The notes below the pieces were generated by a model that did no database searches, was not told the DNA's origin, and saw only the letters and a program-made list of their open reading frames with translations. This document shows, piece by piece, positions 40,498-50,843 of a stretch of 64,000 bases of DNA. The translations under genes and the position numbers were made by a program. This DNA is from Verrucomicrobiota bacterium (lineage in GTDB: Bacteria > Verrucomicrobiota > Verrucomicrobiia > Limisphaerales > J093). The stretch covers positions 1-64,000 of the forward strand of contig JAOSKK010000008.1 in NCBI GenBank assembly GCA_027493615.1. Direction: 5' to 3'. Every line of letters begins with the position of its first letter. Position 1 is the first letter of the stretch.

Positions 40498-43400
40498 ATG
40501 AAAGCTACCCTTGCGTCCCCGTCTGCCGCTCGAGTCCTTGTGCTGGTATGCGCCCTGGCTTGCGCTGGAACAGCCCGGGTCTGGGCGAGCGGGTGGTTTG
40601 AGGCGGTGTCGGTTGGGCTGCCGACCGAAGGATCATGGGCAGGAGTTGCCTGGGGCGATTACGACCGGGATGGTGACGAGGACCTATTCGTCGCCGGGGC
40701 GGAGGGTGGAGGAAGGCTGTACCGAAACCGAGGGGACGGAACCTTCGAAGAGACCGCGGGCGCGCTCCCGCCGGGGACCGGTAGCCTCCATGGCTGCGCT
40801 TGGGGGACTACGACAATGACGGTTGGCCCGACTTGTTCGTCGGGGTTCGCGGTGGCGGGGACAATCTGCTGTACCACAACCGACGGGACGGGACCTTCGA
40901 ACGTGTGACCGGAGGGGTGGTGGTGCAGGACGGGGGCGACACCACCGGGGTTGCCTGGGCGGACTATGATCAAGACGGCTTTCTCGACTTGTTCATCTCG
41001 GATCTGGGCAGCCGGGTGCGCCTATATCATAACGAGGGCGGCCGCGGCTTCAGCCAGGTGGGTGGTTTGTTCGACAACTTGGTTGCTTCGGTGGGGTGTG
41101 CGTGGGGTGACTATGACAACGACGGCGACCTGGATCTGCTCAGCGCCAATGGCGCGGCCCGGAACAACGTCCTGTATCGCAACGACGGGGGAGGGCGGTT
41201 CTCCCTCGTCGCCTCAGGGCCGGTCGTCAGCGACGGCGGCTACTCCACCTCGGCCGCCTGGGGCGACTATGACAACGATGGGGACTTGGACCTGTTCATC
41301 CCCAATCGCGCAGGACCGGACTTCCTGTACCGGAACCTCGGCGATGGGAGCTTCGCACGAGTGACCGGTGATCCTTTTGCCTCCGACACAGGCGAGGCCA
41401 ACGGCTGCGCGTGGGCCGACTTCGACAACGACGGCGATCTCGACCTCTTCGTGGCCAACTACCAAGCGAGTCGTTCGTTGCTCTACCGCAATGACGGCGG
41501 GGGTCGATTCACGAAGATGCCGGATGAGTTGCCGGTCCTCGCCCCCAACCAAGCCGTCGGGGTAGGCGTGGCGGACTACGACGGGGACGGCTTCGTTGAT
41601 CTCTTCGTCAGCCAGCTCACGGGGGGTGTCGACTGTATCGCAACCGCGGCAACAGCCATCACTGGTTGACGGTGAAGGTGCAGCCGGAGGGTGCCGTGCG
41701 CTCGCCGATCGGCGTCCGGGTGAGGGTCAAGACGCTCGTGGAGGGTCAGGAGCAGTGGCAACTGCGCGAAATCGTTGGTGGGGGACGGTTGGTCGTCATC
41801 GGGCTTCAACGCCCAGTTCGGGCTCGGCCTGGCGACGGCGGCAGCGGTGGTCCGCGTCGAATGGGCGGCGGTGGGTCGGGTATGGGAATTCACGGACGTG
41901 GCTGCGGATCAAGTTCTGACGGTTGCGGCGGTGCTCACTCCCAACCCGCCGCCGGTGCCGCCCGGGCTGGTGCTTCCGCCTGGCTTTGCCGCGGTGGAAG
42001 ACGATGGGTACGGGGGGGGACTGGGGAGCCCGATGCGGGTGCAGAATGTCTATGCTGCGGCTCATTTCCCGCACTATCCGCTGGTGATTCAGGAACTCCG
42101 TTACCGTCGCGATGCGCGGGCGGAGCCCCTTCCCGAGCCGGGAGCTGGACCTCCAGATCCGGCTCGCGACGACGAGTCGTCAACCGGACGCGCTGAGCGC
42201 GGTTTTCGAGGAGAATCTGGGGGCCGACGCCCAGGTTGTGTGGGACGGCTCCGTCACGGTGGCGAGTGAATCGGCCGCGGTACCAGGCGGCCCCAACCCC
42301 TTCGAGATCCGTCTACCCTTCCACACGCCGTTCCGCTACGACCCGGCACGGGGGAACCTCCTGATCGAACTCAAATCTCGCTCGACGGGCGGTGAACTGT
42401 GGACGGACGGCTCTAACGACGCTGATGATGGTGCCTCGCGCATCTTCGCCGAGGGGGCCGACGCCCAGTTGGCGAGCCATCAAGACACCGGCGCAGACAT
42501 AGCCCACCTGACGTTCACCGCCGCGGAGCCGTTACCGCCGTCATTCGTGGAGGTGGCGACGGGCGTGTTGGCCGGCGCGGCGATTAGCCACGGCGCCGAT
42601 TGGGCGGACATCGATGGGGACGGAGACCTCGACTTCTTTCTGGCCATGCACGGAGAGCCGGGTGTGCTCGCGCGCAACGCCGGTAACGGTGCCTTCAGCC
42701 GTGTGACGGAGGGTGAACTGCCGCGCACCGCCGGGCCCGCTACCGGCTGCGTGTGGGGGGATTACGACAATGACGGCGACCCGGATCTCCTGATCGTTCT
42801 GCGGGGCCAGGATCCCGCCCTCTGGCGCAACGATGGCGCGGGCCGGTTCACCCTGAACACGGACTCCGGCTTGCAGGTTGGGGCGGAGCAATCCTACGGG
42901 GCGGCGTGGGCCGACTTCGACAATGATGGTTGGCTGGACGTCTTCATCATCAACACCTCGGCGGCCAACCATCTCTACCGGAATCAGCGTGACGGCACCT
43001 TCCGCCGCGTGTTCGATCCGCCCCTCGGGACGGATGTCGGCGCTGGAATCGGCTGTGCCTGGGGAGACTACGACGGCGATGGAGACCCAGACCTGTTTGT
43101 AGCCAACGCCGACCAGGAGAACAACGCGCTTTACCGCAACGACGGTGGGGGCGCCTTCACGCGCATCACCGAAGGCGTGGTGGTCAGCGACGGCGGAGGC
43201 TCGGTGTCGGCGGCCTGGGGGGATTACGACAACGATGGCCGGCTCGATTTGTTCGTCGGTAACCGTTCCGGTCCCAGTTTCCTCTACCGGAACCTCGGCG
43301 GCGGTCAGTTCGTGCGGGTGAGGGAGGGCGAGATCACCACCGACGTGGCTGAGGTCAATGGCTGCGCATGGGCCGATTACGACAACGACGGCTGGCTGGA

Positions 43401-46400
43401 TTTGCTGGTGGTCAACTGGCAGGGATCCCCACACTTCCTCTACCGGAACCTGGGCAACGGCTCCTTCCAACGGATGACCACGCCGCCGCTTGGAGACCTC
43501 CCGAGGTCGGCCATCGGGGCGGCCTGGGGCGACTATGACGACGACGGATTCCCCTGACCTGTTGCTGGCCAACTACGGACCGGACTCGGCGCTGTTGCGG
43601 AACACTGGCAACGCGAATCATTGGCTGAAGCTCCAACTGGTGGGTGTCCTCTCCAACCGCTCCGGGGTGGGGGCCAAGGTGCGCCTCCTTACTGCTGGTG
43701 GGTCCTGGCAAATGCGAGAGGTCACCAGTGGCACCGGTTGGTCCAGCGCTGGCCCTGGGGCGTCCTTCGGGTTGGGGAACGCCCTCCAGGCGGAGATCGT
43801 CCGGGTCGAGTGGCCGTCAGGCATCGTCAACGAACTCCGCAACGTGGTCGCGAATCAGGTGATCACGGTCGTCGAACAGCTCCCGCCCTTGAGGATTGCG
43901 CCGACGAACACATGGTTTAGCGGCGCGGTCACCGTGACCTTGATTACCCCGCTCGAGGATGTCGCGCTTCACTACACGACCGATGGCACGGAACCGACGA
44001 CCGCCTCGCCGCGTTATACGGCGCCGCTGTCCTTCACCCAGTCGGTCACGCTCAGGGCCCGCGTTTTCCTGGACGGCCTGCCAGCCTCGGAGGTCGTCAG
44101 CGCCACGTATCTCGAGGACGTCTGGAACGACGGCATCCCGGTAGCCTGGCGCGCGCAGTACTTCGGCGCGGATTGGTTCACCAAGACCGCCGCGGGCCCG
44201 TTGGCTGACGTGGACGAGGACGGCGCGAACACGTACCAGGAGTTCCTGGCCCGGACCGATCCCACCAACGGCCAGTCGGTGCCCGACCCGGTTCCCGCGC
44301 TGCTCGTGGTGACGCCGACCTCCGGCATCTACGCCGGTGAAGTGGCGGTTTCCTTCACCACGCCGGTCCCGGGCGGCGAGATCCGGTTCACGCGCGATGG
44401 AGCGGAGCCGGGCGCGGATTCTGAAGCCTATGCCGGTGAACCCGTCACGTTGCTCGAGTCGGCCACGCTCCAGGCGCGGGTCTATGTCAATCGCAACCCG
44501 GTGTCCGGTCTGGTCGAGGCGAGCTACACCGTGACGCCTGTAGCGCCCACGCTGGTCCGTCAACCGGTGGGCGCGACCGTCTACGAGGGCGACGCGTACG
44601 CCTTTCAAGTGCTCGCCAAGGGTACCCCGCCACTGACGTACCGGTGGTTCCGCGACGGCGTCGAGATCGCCGGTGCCTTGGGCCATGAGCTGGTGTTCGC
44701 CGCAGTTACCTTCGCCGATGCCGGGGCCTATACCGTGCAGGTGGCCAACGATCACGGCGCCGCCACGAGCGAGCCGGCCGTGCTGAACGTGGTGCCGCGC
44801 CCCATGCCACCGGTGATCGTCCAGCAACCGCAGTCGCAGACGATCGTCGTCGGCGGCACGGCGGTGTTCGCCGTCGAAGTGACGGGCACGGAACCCTTCA
44901 CTTACCAGTGGCGGTTTGGCGCCGCGGCCTTGCCAGGCGAGACGGGGCCGGTGCTGCGGCTGAGCAACGTCCAGAAGAACCAGGCCGGGTTCTACAGCGT
45001 GCTGGTCCGGAACGCGCATGGCTCGCGGGGGAGCGCGCACGCGGTCCTGACCGTGGTCGATGCGCCCATCGCCCCTCGCGTCACCAGCGGCCCGATCAGC
45101 ATTGCCCAGCGCGAAGGGGAAGCGGCCGCCCTCTCCGTGACCGTGGCCGGGACGTCTCCCTTCGCATACGAATGGCGGCACAACGGCCAGCTCGTCCCCG
45201 GCGCCAACACTGCCTGGCTGAACTGGTCCGCCCTCGCGTTGACGGACGCCGGCACCTACACCGTCACGGTCAGCAACGACGCGGGTTCGGTCATGTCCAT
45301 GCCCGCCATCGTCGAAGTGCAGCCGCTGGCGCCGGGCGGCACGGTGGTCTTGGATAATCGGGTCATGGACGCCCTCGATGCGCCGGTGCTCGACGCGGAC
45401 GGTGTCACGCGCCTGGCGGGGCCGGACTTCTTCGCCCAGCTCTACGCCGGGATCGACGCCGGAGCCCTCGTGCCCGTGGGGCCCGTGGTGCCTTTCCTCC
45501 CGGGAGGCGGCGCCGGCTATGTGCAGAGGGGCCAGGGGGCAATGTGGTGACCCTGCCGATGGTTGCTCCTGGCGGTACCGCTCACGTGCAGGTGCGGGCC
45601 TGGGAAAGCGCCCGCGGAGCCAGTTACGAACAGGCCTACCGTGCCGGCGGCAAGGCGGGCCGGTCCGCCGTCCTCACGCTGGTCACGGGCGGCGCCGGTG
45701 AACCGGCCAGCCCGCCCGCCCAACTGTTCGGGATCCAGTCGTTTCGCCTGGAGCGGGAAGCCGAGCCGCCGGTGGTCACGGTGAGTTCGCCCCTGGCCGG
45801 CACGACGCCGGACGAGCGCTTCAGCCTCACCGGCCAGGTGACCGACGCGATCGCGCTCGGCGAGGTGCGCTGGGAGTGGAACGGGGCGAATCAAGGGCTG
45901 CTGACCCTGGACGGCGAAGGCCGGTTCCAAGTGGCCGGGCGACGCCTCCTGCCGGGCGACAACCGCCTGGTGATCCACGCCACCGACGCGGCGGGCAACG
46001 CGAGCCAGGCCGAGGTCGTCGCCGTCTGGGAACCGCTGCGGGTGATCGAGTGGGATGCGGTCGATCCCGTTCGTGAAGGGCGCCGGGTCCAGGCCCCGCT
46101 CGCGTTCCGCAGTCCGGGCGAGGTGAGCGGGCTGACCTTCGTGGTCCGTTACGATCCGGAGCAGTTCCGCGATCCGGCGTTGAGCTGGGCGCCGGGTGTG
46201 TTGCTCGCCGGCGCGCTCGCCCAGGTGAGCGATGGAACCGCCGGTGAGGTGCGCGCCACCCTTTCGCTGCCCGGGGCGGTGCTGCCCGCCGGACGTCAGC
46301 CGCTGGCCACGCTGACTTTGCGGGCGCGCAGCGTGCCGGGTCTGACGATGGCGCGTCTCGAATCCCAGGTGCTCGATGTGGCTGATCGCGAGGGCACCCC

Positions 46401-47373
46401 GCTGGCGTTCGGGAACCTGGGTCAACCTCTGACCCTGGAGATCCAGCCGCGCCAACTCGTCGGCGACGCCAACGGCAACGGCGCACTCGATGTGGGAGAC
46501 GCCACCTTGATCCAGCGGCTCATCGCCCGGCTCGACCTGCCTCGCGCCTGGGACGTGGTTCTCAACGATCTCAACCAGAACCTGGACCTGGATTCGGGTG
46601 ATGTGGTGAAGATCCTGCGCGTGCTGGTCGGTTTGGACCCGGCCCCCGCGCCCGGTCGGCTTGTTCGCCTCGCCACGTCCATGGCCCCGGCTCAGGTTCG
46701 AACGGCGTCCTTCGCGGATGCCGGTGCAGCGTCAAACGCCCGGCTCAACCTCATCGCTTCGACGACGGTGGTGTGGCCGGGAGCACGCCTGGTTGTGCGG
46801 GTGAATCTGGCGGAAGCGCCGGCCACCACGTCGGGCGTGGCGTTCACGTTGAACTATCCGGCAAACGCGTTGCGGCTGGCAGGGGAACCTGGCTACCGCA
46901 CCGGCGAAGCGGTTCCGCCCGGGTCGGTGGCGCTGTGGAACCCGGACGAGGCCGCGGGTCGGCTGAGCTTCGCCGCCGCCGGTGCCCAGGTGTGGCCCGG
47001 CACAACCGGAATGCTGGCCGAGGTGACCTTCGAGCGACTGGCGCAGCCGGCAGGGCAAGCACTCGTTGTCACGGTCGATCCGGCGCAAGTTGCGCTGGAG
47101 GGCGGGTTCGAGGTCGAGTCGCTGCCGGCCGCCAGCGTCATCCTCACCGACCACATGCCGCGGATCGACGCGTCGGTGACGCGCACCGACGACGGCTGGG
47201 AGATCACGTTCGACACGGCGGACGGAGCCGGGTATCGGCTGGAAGCCTCGAGCGATCTCGTGGTCTGGGAAACGATCAGCACCCATCGCGGGCAGGGAGG
47301 GAAATTGCGGGTGACGGATCCGGACACGACCTGGCACGCACAGCGTTTCTACCGGTTGCTTTTGGTGCCGTAA
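40498..47373 (+). CDS. giant secreted FG-GAP / Ig / cohesin / dockerin protein (several frameshifts)
   Basis: About 2290 residues if frame changes near 40805, 41630, 41775, 42115, 43555 and 45540 are joined. The start is ATG 40498 with AAGGAG upstream; a second ATG at 40468 sits in a direct duplication of ATGAAAGCTACCC. A signal peptide (VLVLVCALACAGTARVWA) is followed by seven FG-GAP/VCBS repeats (WGDYDNDGDLDLF type), an ASPIC/UnbV-like segment (NHWLTVKVQ), a jelly-roll domain, seven more FG-GAP repeats, and a second UnbV segment. After these come two chitobiase-type domains (LHYTTDGTEPTT) and three Ig-like domains. A cohesin-like domain, a dockerin-like pair (GDANGNGALDVGDATLIQRL and LNQNLDLDSGDVVKIL), a second cohesin-like domain, and the RFYRLLLVP C-terminus finish the chain. 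Probably a calcium-stabilised surface adhesin or scaffold. Confidence 0.82.
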
Positions 47374-47577
47374 GGCGGAGGATTCAGCCGGTGGGGGTTC
47401 TCCGCCGATTACGAACATAGGGGATTCGGGGAAGGCGCAGATCCCCTCCTCCCAATTCCCGATGTTCGCAATCTGCGGAGGATTCAAGGGTGGGGATCGC
47501 TAATCTGGGCTGTTTGTAGGGCGGTGCGCAGCTCCCGCTCGCTTGCATGCGGAGCCGGCACGGGTAGCCTCGCCCGT

Positions 47578-48236
47578 ATGAGAAAGCTCTGGATGGTGCG
47601 GACGTGCTGGCTGGGCGTGCTCCTCTCCGCCTGGCAGGCGGCGACGGTGGGAGGGGCCGGGGAGGCCTTGCGCGACCGGATTCTGCCACCGCCGAATCGC
47701 GCTGGGGGACGTCGCTCATGCAGGCCCTGGAGCAACGCCGGACAACGCGGGAATTCAAGCCGGATGCGCTCGGGGACCAAATGTTGTCCGATCTGCTGTG
47801 GGCAGCGTGCGGCGTCAACCGGCCCGGCGAAGGCAAACGCACGGTCCCCACCGCGAAGAACGCCCAGGAGATCGACGTGTACGTCGCCCTGGTCGAGGGA
47901 CTCTATCGGTACGAGGCCGAGACGCACCGGCTCCGCCAGGTGGCCCGCGAAGACCTGCGCGGGTTGACCAGCGGCCAGGAATTCGCCCGCGTCGCACCAG
48001 TCGCGCTCGTGTTGGTGGCGGACTTCGCGCGGTTCAAGGACACGGCCGAGGCCGACGCGCAGCGTTACGCGGTTTTCGACGCCGGCGCCATCGCGCAGAA
48101 TATCTCCCTGTACTGCGCGGCGGCGGGCTTGGGCACGGTGGTGCATGAGCTGCCGCGTGAGCCGTTGGCCCGCGCGATGCAGCTCGGCGAACGTCAGTCC
48201 ATCATCATGGCGCAGGCCGTGGGTTGGCCGAAGTGA
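47578..48236 (+). CDS. exported nitroreductase-family protein (one frameshift)
   Basis: About 219 residues. ATG 47578 opens a signal peptide (WMVRTCWLGVLLSAWQAATVGGAG); the frame changes in a G-run near 47700. The rest is a nitroreductase/SagB-like FMN fold: QALEQRRTTREFKPDALGDQMLSDLLWAACGVNRPGEGKRTVP, the flavin-binding C-terminal AGAIAQNISLYCAAAGLGTVVHEL, and QSIIMAQAVGWPK. FMN enzymes of this family are normally cytoplasmic, so an exported form is unusual. It shares a 4-base GTGA overlap with tilS, so they are co-transcribed. Confidence 0.8.
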
Positions 48237-49711
48237 AGCCCCGCGCGGCCAGGCCAGACTCTTTGGTGCGGCAGGTGCACGACGTGATCCGTGCCCAGGG
48301 CTTGCTTGTGCCGGGCGAGGCGGTCGTGGTGGCGGTGTCGGGGGGGCGCGATTCGATGGTGTTGCTCGACGTCCTCAGCCGCCTGGCGCCGACCGGAGGC
48401 TGGCGGCTGACGGTGGCGCACTTCAACCATCGGCTCCGCGGCCGCGCCAGCGATGCCGACGCCCGGCTGGTCCAGGACATGGCGGCGCGACGCGGCTGGC
48501 CGTGTCGGCTCGAGGAGGCGGACGTGCGGCGGGTGGCGCGGAACGAGGGGGTTTCCGTGGAAATGGCGGCGCGCCGGTTGAGGCACGCCTTCCTGGCCCG
48601 CACGGCGAAGGCGGTGGGCGCGGCGAAGGTCGTGCTTGGCCATCACGCGGACGACCAGGTTGAGACGTTCTTCCTGCGGGTGCTCCGCGGTGCCGGGGTC
48701 GACGGGTTGGCCGGGATGAAGTTCGCGAGCCCTTCTCCGGCCGCAGCCGACGTGCTGCTGGTCCGGCCGTGCCTGGAGGTCCCGATGGCGGAACTCGCGG
48801 CGTATGCCCGGCGCCACCGCATCGCGTTCCGGGAAGATGCGAGCAACCGGATCCTCGACACGCCGCGCAACCGCGTCCGGCACCAGTTCCTCCCGCTGCT
48901 GCGTCGGACGCTCCAGCCGGCCCTCGCGACGACGGTAACGCGTTTGATGGCGGTGCTGGGCGAGGAAACGGCGTTCGTCGGCGCCGCCGCACACCGGTGG
49001 CTGGCGGGGGCGCGGCGTCCCCGGTTCGAACGCCTGGCTGTGGCCGTGCAGCGGCGCGTGATCCACGAGCAACTTCGTTCGTTGGGGATCGAGCCGACGT
49101 TCGAGTGGGTCGAGCGGCTGCGGCAGGCGGCGGGAAGGAGCATCACGGTCCCACCAGGCCGGCAAGTCTGGCGGACAATGACGGGCGAGCTTGTGGCCGG
49201 CGCTCCCTTGCGCGCGGCGTTTGTCACTGACCATGTTACGGTGCCGATCAAGGGGCGGAAGGGGCGGATCGAGTTCGGCGGGCTCGCGGTTTCATGGTCG
49301 CGGCGACGTTGGACGGCCAGGCTGGAGGAGGTGCCGAAGGGCGTGCCGGGCCAGGAATGGCTGGACGCGGATCGGGTCGGAGAGACCCTGGTGCTGCGCC
49401 ACTGGCAGCCGGGTGATCGGTTCCAGCCCAGCGGGTTCGAGCGGCCGGCGAAGCTCCAGGACCTGTTCACGAACGCCCGGGTCCCGCGGCTTGAGCGGCA
49501 CCGGCGCGTGGTGGCGGTGGCGGCCGACGGCGGGGTTTGTTGGGTCGAGGGATTGCGGCTGGGCGAGGGGTTCAAGGTGCGAAAGGACACCCGCCGGATC
49601 CTCGAGTGGCGGTGGACAAGCGCAAGATTTGCTGAAACTTCCGGGGTGGTTGCCGTGTCCAATCCTCATCGCCGCCACCGTGGCGGCATCTCTGCATGCG
49701 CGGAACACTAA
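48233..49711 (+). CDS. tilS: tRNA(Ile)-lysidine synthetase
   Basis: 492 residues. The start chosen is GTG 48233, overlapping the stop of the previous gene. It converts C34 of the CAU-anticodon tRNA-Ile to lysidine with ATP and lysine, so that it reads AUA. The PP-loop motif is AVSGGRDSMVLLD (SGGRDS at 36-41). Other signatures are LTVAHFNHRLRGRASDADA, LGHHADDQVETFFLRVLRG, and DASNRILDTPRNRVRHQFLP. The C-terminal TilS substrate-binding domain includes RHWQPGDRFQPSGFERPAKLQDLF. The frame is intact. The last 16 bases overlap the efflux adaptor start. Confidence 0.93.
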   Translation: MKPRAARPDSLVRQVHDVIRAQGLLVPGEAVVVAVSGGRDSMVLLDVLSRLAPTGGWRLTVAHFNHRLRGRASDADARLVQDMAARRGWPCRLEEADVRRVARNEGVSVEMAARRLRHAFLARTAKAVGAAKVVLGHHADDQVETFFLRVLRGAGVDGLAGMKFASPSPAAADVLLVRPCLEVPMAELAAYARRHRIAFREDASNRILDTPRNRVRHQFLPLLRRTLQPALATTVTRLMAVLGEETAFVGAAAHRWLAGARRPRFERLAVAVQRRVIHEQLRSLGIEPTFEWVERLRQAAGRSITVPPGRQVWRTMTGELVAGAPLRAAFVTDHVTVPIKGRKGRIEFGGLAVSWSRRRWTARLEEVPKGVPGQEWLDADRVGETLVLRHWQPGDRFQPSGFERPAKLQDLFTNARVPRLERHRRVVAVAADGGVCWVEGLRLGEGFKVRKDTRRILEWRWTSARFAETSGVVAVSNPHRRHRGGISACAEH

Positions 49712-50843
49712 ACTTGAAACCGGGGATTCGCTGGTTGGCAGCGGGGATGGCGGTGGTGTGGCTGGCCGGAAGCGGCTGCACGAAACGGCCGTTTGGCAAG
49801 TCGGCAGACAACCCGGCGCCGGACGCAGCCGTGATGGCGGTGCCGGTGGAGGTGGCGGCCATCCGGCGCGGGGCCATCGAGGCGGTGCAAAAGACTTCGC
49901 GGCACCTCGAGGCGGAACAGGAGGTGCGGGTGTTCGCGCGCACGGCGAACCGGGTGACCAAGCTGTTGGTCGAGGAGGGGGATCGGGTCGAGCCGGGCCA
50001 GGTGTTGGTGCAGCTCGAGGATGACATCCAGACGACGCAGGTGGAAAAGGCGCGAGGAAATGTGGAGCGGGCGCGGCGGGAATTCGCGCGCTTGGAGGCA
50101 CTGTACGCGCAGCGGCTGGTCAGCGAACAGGTTCATTCCGACAGCCAGTTCGAGCTGCGGCAGTTGGAGCTGGCGCTCGAGGACGCGCAGCGGCAGCTCG
50201 ACTACACCCGGGTGGTGGCCCCCATCGCCGGCACTGTCACGCTGCGGCTGGTGAAAGAGGGCGACCTGGTGAACGTGAACCAGCACCTGTTCGATCTGGT
50301 GGACTTCAACTCGATTGTTGCGCGCGTCTACCTGCCCGAGAGCGAACTGCCGAACCTGCGGGTGGGCCAGCCGGTGCGGGTGGTGGCCACCGCGTTGCCG
50401 GGCCAGGAACATCAAGGCTATGTGCAGCGGATCGCGCCGGTCGTCGAGCGGAAGACGGGGACGGTGAAGGTGACGGTGGCATTCCGTGACGTCGGCGCGC
50501 TGCGGCCGGGGATGTACGTGACGGTCGAGTTGGTGACGGCGGCCAACGCGCAGGCGCTGTTGATCCCAAAGCGGGCGTTGGTGCACGACGGTGGCCAGAT
50601 CTTTGCCTACCGCCTGGGGAAGAGCGCGTGGTCCAGCGCGTGTTGGTCCGCCCGCGCATGGGGGATGAGCTGCATGTCGAGCCCGCCGAGGGTTTCACGG
50701 AGGGCGACCTCCTGGTGGTCGCCGGCCAGACGGGGTTGCGAGACGGTGCCAAGGTCCGGTTGCCAGGCGATCCAGATCCCGCCGACGCCGCGGCGGCGGC
50801 CAAGCCGGTCGTGGCCAGTTCGAGCCCCAAGACCAAGAGCTGA
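49696..50843 (+). CDS. RND efflux periplasmic adaptor lipoprotein (one frameshift)
   Basis: About 382 residues; the start is ATG 49696. A lipoprotein signal (LAAGMAVVWLAGSGCTKRP) attaches it to a membrane. The first lipoyl half-motif and hairpin are seen in ANRVTKLLVEEGDRVEPGQVLVQLED, then a coiled-coil hairpin (EKARGNVERARREFARLEALYAQRLVSEQ), the second lipoyl half (DYTRVVAPIAGTVTLRLVKEGDLVN) and beta-barrel (RVYLPESELPNLRVGQPVRV). The frame changes near 50630, after which the membrane-proximal end runs to TGA 50841-50843. This overlaps the permease ATG by one base. It links an RND pump to an outer membrane channel, which is not encoded here. Confidence 0.9.
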
